Below, piece by piece: positions 36,541 through 46,408 of a stretch of 49,036 nt of DNA (position 1 is the stretch's first letter; each line of letters opens with the position of its first letter). Below the pieces are notes generated by a model. That model ran no database searches, was not told where the DNA came from, and saw only the letters and a program-made list of their open reading frames with translations. The translations under genes and the position numbers were made by a program. Origin of the DNA: Chromatiales bacterium (GTDB taxonomy: Bacteria; Pseudomonadota; Gammaproteobacteria; UBA6429; Thiohalophilaceae); assembly GCA_027032075.1 (NCBI GenBank), contig JALVOC010000021.1, positions 1 to 49,036 of the forward strand, written 5' to 3'.

Positions 36541-36614
36541 ATCTGGTCCTGATGTGAAACTTGAATTTGGCGACAATACTAAATGACCTGATATTCGGAA
36601 TGTGTATTTAGTGA
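36541..36614. repeat. Dispersed inverted-end repeat, copy 4 (right end, diverged)
   Basis: CTGGTCCTGATG at the left and CTGATATTCGGAATGTGTATTTAG at the right match the right part of copies 1 and 2. It fills the gap between the convergent GGDEF-EAL and ygiQ genes. Confidence 0.55.
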
Positions 36615-38758
36615 TGGGAAATCCGGCCGGATTTGCGGCGGACGGTTTTTTTACGGCGTGCCTTGGTCATGGCACCTGAATTTCTTTTGCCGCTTTTCTC
36701 CAGGGATTTTGCGGCTCTTTCCTTTTTGCTACCCGTTGCGGCAGGTTGCCAGGCAGGAAGCAAATGACGTTTGCCGTTACCGATCAGATCCTCCCGGCCC
36801 ATTTTCCTTAATGCTTCCCTGAGTAACGGCCAGTTCCCTGCATCGTGGTAGCGCAAAAAGGCCTTGTGCAGACGGCGTTGTTTTGCGCCGCGCACGACGG
36901 TGACGGTTTCCGACTGCCGTGTCACCCGGCGGAGCGGATTTTTCCCTGTGTGATACATGGCGGAAGCGATCGCCAGCGGGGTCGGCAGGAACGCCTGTAC
37001 CTGATCGGGCCTGAAATTGTTGCGTTTCAGCCAAAGCGCCAGCTGCAGCATATCTTCGTCTGTAGTGCCGGGGTGGGCCGAGATAAAGTAGGGGATGAGA
37101 TATTGCTCCTTGCCGGCCTGGGCGGAATATTTGTCGAACATTTTTTTGAAACGGTCGTAGTTGCCGATGCCGGGCTTCATCATTTTGCTGAGCGGACCTT
37201 GCTCGGTATGTTCCGGTGCTATCTTCAAATAACCGCCAACATGGTGGGAGACCAGTTCCTTTACATATTCAGGTGAACGTATCGCCAGATCATAACGCAA
37301 GCCGGAAGCGATAAATATTCTCTTGATGCCGGGTAATTTTCTTGCGCGGCGGTATAAATGTATCAACGGCTTGTGATTGGTGCCCATGTTTTTGCAAACA
37401 TCCGGGTAAACGCAGGACAAGCGGCGGCAGGCAGATTCGATTTTTTCACTCCTGCATTTCAGTTTATACATGTTGGCAGTGGGGCCGCCGAGATCGGAGA
37501 TGTTGCCGGTAAAACCCGGCACGCTGTCGCGGATGGTTTCAATTTCCCTGATGATGGAATCTTCGGAACGGTTTTGAATGATCCGGCCTTCATGCTCGGT
37601 GATGGAGCAAAAGGTGCAACCGCCAAAACAGCCACGCATAATGTTGATGGAAAAACGGATCATTTCCCATGCAGGCAGCTTTGCATCCCCGTAGGCAGGA
37701 TGGGGCCGGCGGGTGTAAGGCAGTTCATAGACACGATCGAGTTCCTCGGTGGACAAGGGCAGGGGCGGCGGATTGACCCACAGATAGCGCTTGCCGTGCT
37801 GCTGCATCAGGGCGCGCGCATTCCCGGGATTGGTTTCCAGATGAAACACGCGGGATGCGTGTGCATAGAGCACTTTGTCGTTCACCACCTGATCATAGGA
37901 AGGCAGGCGTATTACGGTTTTGTTGCGATCCGGCTTTTCACGCTTCGGCTGGAAGTGCACCTTCTGCCCTGCGGGCGCCGCAATACCGTTTTCGCATGCG
38001 CTCTTGTGCGCATAGGGATTGGCATGGTGTTCCAGCCGGCCTGGCTGATCGATATCTGTCGAATCGATAATGACAAAATCATCAGGAACCGACTGGGTCA
38101 TGAATGCCGTGCCGCGCACATCGGTGATGGTATTGACGGCTTCGCCCTTTGCCAGGCGGTGGGCGATTTCAACGATGGCGCGTTCCGCATTCCCGTAAAC
38201 CAGCAGATCAGCCTTCGAGTCCGGCAGGATGGAGCGGCGGACTTTATCCGACCAGTAATCGTAATGGGCGATGCGCCGCAGGCTGGCTTCGATGCCGCCG
38301 ATGATGACAGGAACCCCTTTGTAGGCTTCCCGCGCACGTTGTGCATAAACCACCACGGAACGATCCGGACGTTTGCCGGCTTCCGCATTCGCGGTATAGG
38401 CATCGTTGCTGCGGATGCGGCGATCCGAGGTGTAGCGGTTGACCATCGAATCCATATTTCCGGCGGTGATACCGAAAAAGAGATTGGGTTTGCCGAGTGA
38501 CTGAAAAGCCGTCTTTTCACGCCAGTCCGGCTGGGAAATGATGCCGACCCGGAACCCCTGGGCTTCCAGCAGACGGCCGATCAGCGCCATGCCGAAGCTG
38601 GGATGATCCACATAGGCATCGCCGGTCACGATAATGATGTCGCAGCTGTCCCAACCGAGGATCTCCATTTCCTCCCGTGACATGGGCAGCACCGGGGCGG
38701 TACCAAATCGTTTGGCCCAGTATTGACGGTAGGAAAAGATGTTCGGAACGTTTTGCAT
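36608..38758 (-). CDS. ygiQ: YgiQ family radical SAM protein (UPF0313)
   Basis: A 716-aa member of the YgiQ family; the reaction is not established. A flavodoxin/B12-binding-like N-terminus ([20 protein letters not shown]) leads to the radical-SAM centre [17 protein letters not shown] (CxxxCxxC). The C-terminal 50 residues are very basic (Lys/Arg/Ser rich). The start at 38758 ([10 protein letters not shown]) has AGAAGG upstream; a longer frame to 38854 has no support. Divergent from bioB, sharing the intergenic region that carries a BirA operator. Confidence 0.92.
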   Translation of the reverse strand: MQNVPNIFSYRQYWAKRFGTAPVLPMSREEMEILGWDSCDIIIVTGDAYVDHPSFGMALIGRLLEAQGFRVGIISQPDWREKTAFQSLGKPNLFFGITAGNMDSMVNRYTSDRRIRSNDAYTANAEAGKRPDRSVVVYAQRAREAYKGVPVIIGGIEASLRRIAHYDYWSDKVRRSILPDSKADLLVYGNAERAIVEIAHRLAKGEAVNTITDVRGTAFMTQSVPDDFVIIDSTDIDQPGRLEHHANPYAHKSACENGIAAPAGQKVHFQPKREKPDRNKTVIRLPSYDQVVNDKVLYAHASRVFHLETNPGNARALMQQHGKRYLWVNPPPLPLSTEELDRVYELPYTRRPHPAYGDAKLPAWEMIRFSINIMRGCFGGCTFCSITEHEGRIIQNRSEDSIIREIETIRDSVPGFTGNISDLGGPTANMYKLKCRSEKIESACRRLSCVYPDVCKNMGTNHKPLIHLYRRARKLPGIKRIFIASGLRYDLAIRSPEYVKELVSHHVGGYLKIAPEHTEQGPLSKMMKPGIGNYDRFKKMFDKYSAQAGKEQYLIPYFISAHPGTTDEDMLQLALWLKRNNFRPDQVQAFLPTPLAIASAMYHTGKNPLRRVTRQSETVTVVRGAKQRRLHKAFLRYHDAGNWPLLREALRKMGREDLIGNGKRHLLPAWQPAATGSKKERAAKSLEKSGKRNSGAMTKARRKKTVRRKSGRISHH

Positions 38759-38807
38759 GGTGCCTTCTGGCGTGAATGATGGACAAATATGATTATAATC
38801 TAGCCAA

Positions 38808-38841
38808 TTGTAAACTATTTGGTGTGCTGGTTGGTTGACAG
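38808..38841. promoter_or_regulatory. BirA (biotin repressor) operator
   Basis: TTGTAAACT - 16 bp - GGTTGACAG. The proteobacterial BirA box is TTGTAAACC-N16-GGTTTACAA with the same spacing as the E. coli bio operator: 8/9 and 7/9 bases match. The right half overlaps the -35 box of the bio promoter, so BirA-biotinyl-AMP binding would block RNA polymerase. Confidence 0.88.
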
Positions 38842-38862
38842 ATATTGCCAGCATCCTAGAAT
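38835..38862 (+). promoter_or_regulatory. Sigma-70 promoter of the bioBFHCD operon
   Basis: TTGACA (38835-38840), 16-bp spacer, TAGAAT (38857-38862). The -35 matches consensus fully and the -10 at five of six positions. It lies about 200 bp before bioB and within the BirA operator. Confidence 0.8.
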
Positions 38863-39059
38863 GGCCGTTCTTTATTTCAGCCGAATGATGCAGTCAATAT
38901 GAAAATCCCGCTGTTCCCCCAGCGTCAATCAATTGCGCCGTCGCCCTCCGGGCGGGCCACTATACCCAATGACACCACAGGATCAATACCGGATGCCGGG
39001 GCATCCCGGCTTTCAATGGTAAAAACCCCGCCAAAAACAGGATCAGAAGGAGAAGCCGC

Positions 39060-40031
39060 ATGAAATCGATTGCCCCAGTGCAGCAAACGGAATCCCTGCG
39101 CCATGACTGGTCGCTGGAGGAGATCGGGCAGTTATTCGAGCTGCCATTCAACGATTTGCTCTTCCGTGCCCAGCAGGTGCACCGTGCCAGTTTTGATCCC
39201 AACCAGGTGCAGATCAGCACCCTGTTGAGCATCAAAACCGGTCGTTGTTCGGAAGACTGCGGTTATTGTCCGCAGAGTGCGCGTCATGATACCGGCCTGG
39301 AAAACGAGGACCTGTTGCCGCTGGACGAGGTATTGCAACAGGCGCGCGCAGCCAAGGCGAAGGGTTCCAGCCGGTTTTGCATGGGGGCCGCCTGGCGCGG
39401 TCCCAAGGATCGGGATATTGAGCCGGTTGTTGAAATGGTCAAAGGTGTCAAGGCGCTGGGGATGGAAACCTGCCTGACACTCGGCATGTTAAGCGAGGCC
39501 CAGACCGAGCGTCTCAAGCAGGCCGGGCTGGATTATTACAACCACAATCTCGACACCTCGCCGGAATATTATGGCGAGGTGATCACCACCCGCACCTACG
39601 AGGATCGCCTCGAAACCCTGAAGCGGGTGCGCGAGGCGGGTATCAATGTCTGCTGCGGCGGAATCATCGGCATGGGCGAGTCGCGCCGCGATCGGATCGG
39701 TTTCATGCAGCAGCTGGCCAACCAGCCGAAACATCCTGAGAGCGTGCCGATCAACATGCTGGTGAAGGTGGAAGGCACACCGCTGGAGAATGTCGAGGAT
39801 CTCGATCCCATCGAATTCGTGCGCACGATTGCGGTGGCGCGTATTCTGATGCCGCAATCCCAGGTGCGCCTCTCGGCCGGGCGTGAAGCGATGAGTGACG
39901 AAATGCAGGCGCTCTGTTTTCTTGCCGGGGCCAACTCCATCTTTTACGGAGAGAAACTGCTTACCACACCCAACCCTGCTACCGACAGGGATCATCAGCT
40001 GTTCGCGCGTCTCGGTATCGAGGCGGTGTAA
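39060..40031 (+). CDS. bioB: Biotin synthase BioB
   Basis: Radical SAM enzyme that inserts sulfur into dethiobiotin. The protein has 323 aa. The 4Fe-4S motif [16 protein letters not shown] uses C63, C67 and C70. Further motifs are [38 protein letters not shown] (Cys ligands of the 2Fe-2S cluster) and [12 protein letters not shown] with its Arg ligand. First gene of the bio operon, 123 bp before bioF. Confidence 0.97.
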   Translation: MKSIAPVQQTESLRHDWSLEEIGQLFELPFNDLLFRAQQVHRASFDPNQVQISTLLSIKTGRCSEDCGYCPQSARHDTGLENEDLLPLDEVLQQARAAKAKGSSRFCMGAAWRGPKDRDIEPVVEMVKGVKALGMETCLTLGMLSEAQTERLKQAGLDYYNHNLDTSPEYYGEVITTRTYEDRLETLKRVREAGINVCCGGIIGMGESRRDRIGFMQQLANQPKHPESVPINMLVKVEGTPLENVEDLDPIEFVRTIAVARILMPQSQVRLSAGREAMSDEMQALCFLAGANSIFYGEKLLTTPNPATDRDHQLFARLGIEAV

Positions 40032-40153
40032 CCAGGCATGCAGGCTGAATCAGTGTTCCGCATCCTCGTCCGGCAGATAAGGGGAGAGGCGTATTCAAGT
40101 GCCGGCACCTTCCCTCGTATGTTTCGCGTCTCTGTGATCTTCGTGGTTGAACG

Positions 40154-41320
40154 ATGTCGTTAAAGGATCGATGCAAGCAGCAATTAAAAGAGCGTGAGTC
40201 AGCGCAGTTATACCGGCGCCGCCAGGTGCTGGAAACCCGCCAAGGGGTGGAGGTGGTTTTGGACGGCCGCCCTTGTCTTAATTTTTCCAGCAATGATTAT
40301 CTGGGACTCGCCAGCCACCCGAAAGTGGTGGCGGCACTGGAAGCAGGCGCACGCCGCTGGGGGGCAGGCAGTGGCGCGGCGCATCTGGTCAGCGGCCATT
40401 ATGCGCCTCACCATGCACTGGAAGAAGAGCTGGCGGAGTTTACCGGCAGGCCGCGCGCCTTGTTGTTCTCCACGGGTTACATGGCCAACCTTGGCGTAGT
40501 CAGTGCCTTGCTCGGGCGGGGCGATACCGTCTTCGAAGACCGCCTCAACCATGCCTCACTGATCGATGCCGGTATCCTGAGCCGGGCCAGATTGCGGCGC
40601 TATCGGCATGCCGACGGAAAGGATCTCCGGCGCCAGCTTGCAACGGTGGAGCAGGGTGAAAAGCTGGTGATCACCGACGGGGTCTTCAGCATGGATGGCG
40701 ACCTGGCGCCATTGCCCGATCTGCACCAGGCCTGCCGGCAGGCGGATGCCTGGCTGATGGTGGATGATGCCCACGGACTCGGCGTGGTGGGTGAAACCGG
40801 CCGCGGCAGTCTGGAGGAATTTGGTCTGGACGGTGATGCCGTGCCGGTGCTGATCGGTACCCTTGGCAAGGCTTTCGGTACCTTTGGCGCCTTCGTCGCA
40901 GGCGGTGAGACGCTGATCGAAACCCTCATCCAGCAGGCGCGCAGCTATGTTTATACCACCGCCCTGCCACCGGCCGTGGCCGAGGCCACGCGTGTCAGCC
41001 TGCGCCTGCTTCAGTCCGAGAGCTGGCGCAGGGAAAAATTACGGACATTGATCCGGTGTTTCCGCGACGGTGCGCTCGAGCGGAATCTGCCACTGACGGC
41101 ATCGACCACCCCCATCCAGCCGCTGCTGCTGGGCGAGGCGGAGAAAGCATTGCGGATCAGTGAGCAATTGCGCCGGCAGGGTTTTCTCATCAGCGCCATC
41201 CGCCCACCAACCGTACCGCAGGGCACCGCCCGTTTGCGGATCACCTTTTCCGCCCAGCATGAAGAACAGCACATCGAGCAGTTACTGGATGCGCTGGTGA
41301 CAGCGGGAGCCGCAGAATAG
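40154..41320 (+). CDS. bioF: 8-amino-7-oxononanoate synthase BioF
   Basis: PLP enzyme that condenses pimeloyl-ACP (or CoA) with L-alanine. The protein has 388 aa. The PLP lysine is K239 in [13 protein letters not shown]. The Asp/His pair is in [13 protein letters not shown], and [12 protein letters not shown] and [10 protein letters not shown] are conserved. The stop overlaps the bioH start (TAGTG), indicating translational coupling. Confidence 0.96.
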   Translation: MSLKDRCKQQLKERESAQLYRRRQVLETRQGVEVVLDGRPCLNFSSNDYLGLASHPKVVAALEAGARRWGAGSGAAHLVSGHYAPHHALEEELAEFTGRPRALLFSTGYMANLGVVSALLGRGDTVFEDRLNHASLIDAGILSRARLRRYRHADGKDLRRQLATVEQGEKLVITDGVFSMDGDLAPLPDLHQACRQADAWLMVDDAHGLGVVGETGRGSLEEFGLDGDAVPVLIGTLGKAFGTFGAFVAGGETLIETLIQQARSYVYTTALPPAVAEATRVSLRLLQSESWRREKLRTLIRCFRDGALERNLPLTASTTPIQPLLLGEAEKALRISEQLRRQGFLISAIRPPTVPQGTARLRITFSAQHEEQHIEQLLDALVTAGAAE

Positions 41321-42105
41321 TGGGGACTCACTTGCAGATACAGACAAGCGGCCGGGGCCCCGATCTGGTTTTGCTGCACGGCTGGGGAATGCACAGTGGC
41401 GTCTGGCAGACGGTGGTGGAACGTCTGGGATCACATTACCGCCTGCATTGCGTCGATCTGCCCGGACACGGACATAACCGTGAGCATGCCTGCCCCGCAT
41501 CGCTTGCCGAATTGGCCACTGTGGTGGCGGAACAAACAAGCACCCGCCTCGAGGGGGAGGCCTGCTGGTTAGGGTGGTCACTGGGTGGCATGGTGGCAGC
41601 CCGGGTGGCGTTGGCCCGGCCGCAACTGGTTGCCAGGCTGGTACTGGTGGCGACCAGTTTGCGCTTCAGCCAGACGGAAGACTGGCCCGATGCGGTGGCC
41701 ATCGGCGTCCTCGATGATTTCGCTGCCAGTCTTTGCCAGGACTATCGCGCAACCCTGCAACGGTTTCTGGCATTACAGGTCAGCGGTGAGCCACACGCCC
41801 GCGAAACCCTGCGCGAATTGAAAACACGCCTGCTGCAACTGCAGGAACCCCGGCGCGCAGCGCTGGAGGCAGGACTTGCGATCCTGCGGGATACGGATTT
41901 GCGTTCCCGTGCCGCGGCGTTGCAGCAGGCGACACTGTTAATAGGGGGTGAGAGGGATCGTCTGGTGTCACCGGCTGCGCTGCAACGTAATCATGCCTTA
42001 CTGCCCCGTTCACGGCTGGAGGTGCTGCCGGCTGCCGGGCATGCGCCCTTCATTTCACAGCCCGAACGCTTTCTCCAACAGCTCCAGGAATTTTTGGCCG
42101 CATGA
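41320..42105 (+). CDS. bioH: Pimeloyl-ACP methyl ester carboxylesterase BioH
   Basis: Alpha/beta hydrolase that frees pimeloyl-ACP from its methyl ester. The protein has 261 aa. Nucleophile elbow GWSLGG (Ser87), acid Asp in GGERDRLVSP, catalytic His in AAGHAPFISQP. The oxyanion motif HGWGMHSGVW is typical of BioH. Starts with GTG overlapping the bioF stop and overlaps bioC by four bases. Having bioH inside the operon directly before bioC fits its job in removing the methyl group BioC adds. Confidence 0.94.
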   Translation: MGTHLQIQTSGRGPDLVLLHGWGMHSGVWQTVVERLGSHYRLHCVDLPGHGHNREHACPASLAELATVVAEQTSTRLEGEACWLGWSLGGMVAARVALARPQLVARLVLVATSLRFSQTEDWPDAVAIGVLDDFAASLCQDYRATLQRFLALQVSGEPHARETLRELKTRLLQLQEPRRAALEAGLAILRDTDLRSRAAALQQATLLIGGERDRLVSPAALQRNHALLPRSRLEVLPAAGHAPFISQPERFLQQLQEFLAA

Positions 42106-42977
42106 CATTTGACAACAACAGCCTGCCCGACAAGCGCAAGATGCGTGAAGCGTTTGAACGCGCCGCACCCAATTATGATGAAGCAGCCGTGTTGCAGCAG
42201 GAAGTGGGGCAGCGCCTGCTGGAACGATTCGATTACATTCGTTTTCAACCCCGGCAGATCCTGGATGTGGGCAGCGGCACAGGTCAGTGCCTCGCAGGGT
42301 TGAACAGCCTTTACCCGCGCGCGCAAATTACCGCACTGGATCTGGCGCATGGCATGCTGGCTGAGGCACGCCGCAAACAGGGGTGGTGGAAACGCAGGCA
42401 GGGTCGTTTCAAATTTGTTTGTGGGGATGCCGAACAGCTGCCGCTTGCCGACAAGAGTGTCGATCTGCTTTTTTCCAATCTTGCACTCCAGTGGTGCGGG
42501 GATTTACCACAGACGTTTCGTGAGTTCCGGCGGGTATTAAAACCGGGGGGGCTGTTGATGTTCTCCACCTTCGGCCCTGATACGCTGAAAGAGTTGCGTG
42601 CCTGCTGGTCACAGGTGGATGGTTATACCCATGTCAATGATTTTACCGACATGCACAACATTGGAGACATGTTACTGCACAGCCGCTTTGCCGAGCCGGT
42701 AATGGATATGGAAATGCTGACCTTGACCTATCAGCATGCGCGGCAAATCATGCAGGAACTGAAAGCCATCGGCGCGCATAACGTCACCCTCGGGCGGCCG
42801 CGCGGCCTGACCGGCAAGGATCGAATAAAGCAGGTGATTCAGGCATACGAACAGTTTCGTCATCAAGGTGTGTTGCCAGTGACCTATGAGGTTGTTTATG
42901 GACATGCCTGGGTTGCAGAGGAGACGCTTTCTGCATCAACCACCCGGGTGGCGCTGACAGATATCGGAAAACCGTAA
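42102..42977 (+). CDS. bioC: Malonyl-ACP O-methyltransferase BioC
   Basis: Methylates malonyl-ACP so that fatty acid synthesis can build the pimelate chain. The protein has 291 aa. SAM motif ILDVGSGTGQCLAGL, acidic ITALDLAHGML, motif IV DLLFSNLALQWCGDL and LKPGGLLMFSTFGPDTLKEL, which is characteristic of BioC. ATGA overlap with bioH. bioD follows after 37 bp. Confidence 0.95.
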   Translation: MTFDNNSLPDKRKMREAFERAAPNYDEAAVLQQEVGQRLLERFDYIRFQPRQILDVGSGTGQCLAGLNSLYPRAQITALDLAHGMLAEARRKQGWWKRRQGRFKFVCGDAEQLPLADKSVDLLFSNLALQWCGDLPQTFREFRRVLKPGGLLMFSTFGPDTLKELRACWSQVDGYTHVNDFTDMHNIGDMLLHSRFAEPVMDMEMLTLTYQHARQIMQELKAIGAHNVTLGRPRGLTGKDRIKQVIQAYEQFRHQGVLPVTYEVVYGHAWVAEETLSASTTRVALTDIGKP

Positions 42978-42990
42978 CACGAGTGATTAA

Positions 42991-43698
<708 letters not shown>

Positions 43699-43741
43699 TA
43701 ACCTGAGTATAACCAACATGCAGGTGGAGTGTGCACAGTGT

Positions 43742-44330
43742 GTAGGATGCGGTGAGCCTGCGAACCGCATCGATCGCGTCAAACTACAACCTACGATATC
43801 TCGTTGAATTTAATTCCATACAAGCAGAGACAATAAAAATCCGTCAATGTGTTGGATGCGGTGATCCTGCGAACCGCATCGATCGCGTCAAACCCCAACC
43901 TACGATATCCCGTTGAATTTATTCCATACAGGCAGACACAATAAAAATCCATCAATGTGTAGGATGCGATGAGCCTGCGAACCGCATCGATCGCGTCAAA
44001 CCCCAACCTGCGATATCTCGTTGAATTTAATCCCATACAAGCAGACACGATAAAAATCCGTCAATGTGTAGGATGCGGTGAGCCTGCGAACCGCATCGAT
44101 CGTGTCAAACCCCAACCTACGATATCCCGTTGAATTTATTCCATACAGGCAGACACAATAAAAATCCGTCAATGTGTAGGATGCGGTGAGCCCGCGAACC
44201 GCATCGATCGAGTCATTCTCCAACCTGCGATATCCCGTTGAATTTAATTCCATACAGGCAGACACGATAAAAATCCGTCAATGTGTAGGATGCGGTGAGC
44301 CCGCGAACCGCATCGATCGCGTCAAACCCC
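43742..44330 (+). repeat. Tandem REP array A, six ~108-bp units
   Basis: Six direct copies begin with GTAG (GTTG in the second) at 43742, 43851, 43959, 44068, 44176 and 44285, a period of 108-109 bp. Each has the hairpin GATGCGGT-gagcctgcga-ACCGCATC immediately after the tetranucleotide, then GATCGCGTCAAAC, a CCTAC (complement of GTAGG) about 48 bp downstream, and an AT-rich spacer (GTTGAATTTAATTCCATAC, CAGACACGATAAAAATCCGT). The 5' GTAG plus imperfect palindrome is the layout of REP elements mobilised by RAYT transposases, one of which lies at 46409-47464. All copies point the same way. Confidence 0.9.
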
Positions 44331-44474
44331 AACCTACAAAATCCCATTGAATTTAATTCCATATTGCAATCGCGAAAACAATGACATCCACCCTTTAAAA
44401 TACTCAAAAGGTATTTTAGGTCGAATTAACAGGATAAATAATAGTATTATGAAACAAGCGTCTTGACCCCTTTG
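44331..44474 (+). repeat. Constant tail after REP array A
   Basis: AATCCCATTGAATTTAATTC, CATATTGCAATCGCGAAAAC, GACATCCACCCTTTAAAAT, a small hairpin (AAAATAC...GTATTTT), GGTCGAATTAACAGGATAAA and finally AAGCGTCTTGACCCCTTTG. The same tail recurs at 44694 and 45706. After it the sequence jumps straight into the 3' end of bioD. Confidence 0.85.
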
Positions 44475-44536
44475 ATTGGATTCGCCGGTTTGATAACCTG
44501 AGTATAACCAACATGCAGGCGGAGTGTGTGTTTTGT
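44475..44536 (+). pseudogene. Remnant of the bioD 3' tip and downstream sequence
   Basis: ATTGGATTCGCCGGTTTGAT followed by AACCTGAGTATAACCAACAT and GCAGGCGGAGTGTG repeats the last six codons and stop of bioD (43679-43698) and the sequence after it up to the first REP unit. It is joined directly to the constant tail of array A. It is a third, minimal bioD fragment, not a gene. Confidence 0.8.
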
Positions 44537-44693
44537 GTAGGATGCGGTGAGCCTGCGAACCGCATCGATCGAGTCATTATCCAACCTGCGATATCCCGTT
44601 GAATTTAATTCCATACAGGCAGACACGATAAAAATCCGTCAATGTGTAGGATGCGGTGAGCCCGCGAACCGCATCGATCGCGTCAAACCCCAA
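44537..44693 (+). repeat. REP array B, two units
   Basis: Two GTAG-hairpin units at 44537 and 44646, 109 bp apart, of the same type and orientation as array A. The ATTATCC variant after GATCGAGTC resembles unit five of array A (ATTCTCC), which suggests that block B derives from the last two units of block A. Confidence 0.88.
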
Positions 44694-44858
44694 CCTACAA
44701 AATCCCATTGAATTTAATTCCATATTGCAATCGCGAAAACAATGACATCCTCCTTTAAAATACTCAAAAGGTATTTTTAGGTCGAATTAACGGGATAATT
44801 AAGAGTATTATGAAGCAAGCGTCTTGACCCCTATGAGATAGGCATTGACCCCTATGAG
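44694..44858 (+). repeat. Constant tail after REP array B, with an 18-bp duplication
   Basis: Same tail as at 44331, ending AGCGTCTTGACCCCTATGAG. The last part, GACCCCTATGAGATAGGC, occurs twice in tandem (from 44826 and 44847) before the sequence enters bioD at codon 14. The short repeat looks like slippage at the junction. Confidence 0.82.
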
Positions 44859-45503
44859 ATAGGCAAAACATTTTTTGCCTGCCAGCTATTGCATACGCTG
44901 AAGCAGAAAGGCGTGCGCACCACCGCAATGAAACCGGTCGCCAGTGGTGCCGGGCTTGTTGATGGCAAACTGCGTAATCTGGATGCGCTCATGCTGCAAC
45001 AGGCAGCCGGTGTATCAGTGCCCTACGAGACGGTTAACCCCTATTGTTTTACCCCCCCGATTGCCCCACATCTGGCCGCGCAAGAAAAAGGCGTGACCAT
45101 TGACATGGCAACACTGAAAGAGGTTTACCATACGATAAATCAGCAAGCTGATATCACCGTCGTTGAAGGAGTGGGTGGCTGGCTGGTGCCGTTGAATCAG
45201 CGGCAAAGCGTTGCCGATTTCGCCATCGAGCTGGATCTACCGGTGATCCTGGTCGTGGGTTTAAGGTTGGGTTGTATTAATCATGCACTTTTAACAGCAG
45301 AGAACATCCTGCAAAAAGGAGTGAAATTACTCGGCTGGGTGGCAAACCACATCGAGCCGGATTTACACAACAGCAACGACATCATCGACTCGATTGCAGA
45401 ACGCCTGGAGCCACCCCTGCTGGATACCCTGCCCTATAATCCGCAGGAGGAAAATGTTTTGCTAAGCAAAACGGCCAGGCAAATATTGGATTCGCCGGTT
45501 TGA
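44859..45503 (+). pseudogene. 5'-truncated second copy of bioD
   Basis: Nearly identical to bioD codons 14-227, with only a few substitutions and no indel over 645 bp, so the duplication is recent. The first 13 codons, including the start and GTDTG of the Walker A loop, are replaced by tail sequence reading DPYEIGKT. In frame upstream there is a TGA near 44811 and no ATG. The first usable codon is TTG at 44889, after the P-loop. The product would lack ATP binding. The frame is otherwise open to the normal stop, so decay has not yet set in. Confidence 0.9.
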
Positions 45504-45547
45504 TAACCGGATGTATAACCAACATGCAGGCGGAGTGTGCACAGTGT

Positions 45548-45705
45548 GTAGGATGCGGTGAGCCTGCGAACCGCATCGATCGCGTCAAACTACAACCTAC
45601 GATATCCCGTTGAATTTAATTCCATACAGGCAGACACGATAAAAATCCGTCAATGTGTAGGATGCGGAGAGCCTGCGAACCGCATTGATCGCGTCAAACT
45701 ACAAC
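45548..45705 (+). repeat. REP array C, two units
   Basis: GTAG-hairpin units at 45548 and 45657, again 109 bp apart, following the bioD copy just as array A follows bioD. The first unit has the same AAACTACAACCTACGATATC as the first unit of array A. The second has hairpin changes (GATGCGGA/ACCGCATT). Confidence 0.88.
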
Positions 45706-45846
45706 CTACAAAATCCCATTGAATTTAATTCCATATTGCAATCGCGAAAACAATGACATCCACCCTTTAAAATACTCAAAAGGTATTTTAGGTCGAATTA
45801 ACAGGATAAATAATAGTATTATGAAACAAGCGTCTTTACCCCTTTG
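45706..45846 (+). repeat. Constant tail after REP array C
   Basis: Third copy of the tail (CATATTGCAATCGCGAAAAC, GACATCCACCCTTTAAAAT, GGTCGAATTAACAGG, GCGTCTTTACCCCTTTGATT), here followed by an IS630-like transposase remnant instead of bioD. Confidence 0.85.
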
Positions 45847-46050
45847 ATTTTTTTATACACAATGTGGGCCGCGCCCGGTTCCATACAATACCCAGACGGG
45901 GGAGTAATCGCCGCACCGTTGAGGCATGGATAGGAACACCTAATGTTTCATACAGCTGTTCGGCCAACATTTCTGATGTCCACCGGCTTCTCAGATAGTG
46001 GTAGGTGTTGGGTTGTTCTTGTACCAACGCCAATAGTTTGGGAAGAAAAC
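45836..46050 (-). pseudogene. IS630-like transposase fragment
   Basis: Minus-strand frame reading SRWTSEMLAEQLYETLG, then PIHASTVRRLLPRLGIVWNR, the winged-helix DNA-binding part of IS630-type transposases. About 65 codons remain. The DDE catalytic domain is missing on the left, where the REP tail begins, and the N-terminus is replaced on the right by GGACATCC repeats. It is a remnant with no start codon of its own. Confidence 0.7.
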
Positions 46051-46052
46051 CA

Positions 46053-46281
46053 GGACATCCATACTTTAAAATAACCGAAATAAAAACCGGGACATCCATA
46101 CTTTAAAATAGCAAAAATCAGCAACAACGACATTTTTACCTGGCACACACGCTGAGATTCAGCGAAAGCCAGGACATCCATACTTTAAAATTGGAAAACC
46201 GGGACATCCATACTTTAAAATAGCAAAAATCAGCCACAACGACATTTTTACCTGGCATACATGCTGAGATTCAGCCCAAGT
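46053..46281 (+). repeat. GGACATCC repeat cluster beside the REP transposase
   Basis: GGACATCCATACTTTAAAAT occurs four times (46053, 46090, 46172, 46202). The second and fourth begin a longer direct repeat of about 80 bp, 112 bp apart: GGACATCCATACTTTAAAAT, AGCAAAAATCAGC, ACGACATTTTTACCTGGCA and GCTGAGATTCAGC, the last being a perfect palindrome. The stretch 46282-46408 then has no recognisable feature. The related GACATCCACCCTTTAAAAT lies in all three REP tails. Confidence 0.8.
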
Positions 46282-46408
46282 GATTATAATTTCACTCAAT
46301 CCGGCTGAAATTTTCAGAAATATCCAATAAAAATTACAGCCCGCTGAGAGCAGGACGAAAGAAACCCAATGACAAACGTCAGTGACATTATAAAGAAAAG
46401 AAATCAGT

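Larger units (their letters stand above)
38759..39059. other. Divergent ygiQ/bioB control region, 301 bp
   Basis: Holds the BirA operator and bio promoter (separate entries). A TATAAT on the minus strand (38792-38797) could belong to a ygiQ promoter but has no clear -35. Downstream of the bio promoter lies a roughly 190-nt leader containing GGCTTTC and CGGGGCATCCCGG palindromes. No reading frame is supported. Confidence 0.5.

Noticed and set aside
37358-38500. Plus-strand open frame of 380 codons opposite ygiQ
   Set aside because: Antisense shadow of a gene with a clear radical-SAM motif; no recognisable protein features.
43791-44407. Three overlapping minus-strand frames encoding ~36-residue repeats (LGFDAIDAVRR..., DFYCVCLYGI...)
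   Set aside because: They are translations of the REP tandem units. The 108/109-bp period shifts frame between units, and there are no ribosome-binding sites or coding bias.
43742-45705. Possible CRISPR array
   Set aside because: Whole ~108-bp units including the 'spacers' are conserved, repeats are far too long, and no cas genes are present.
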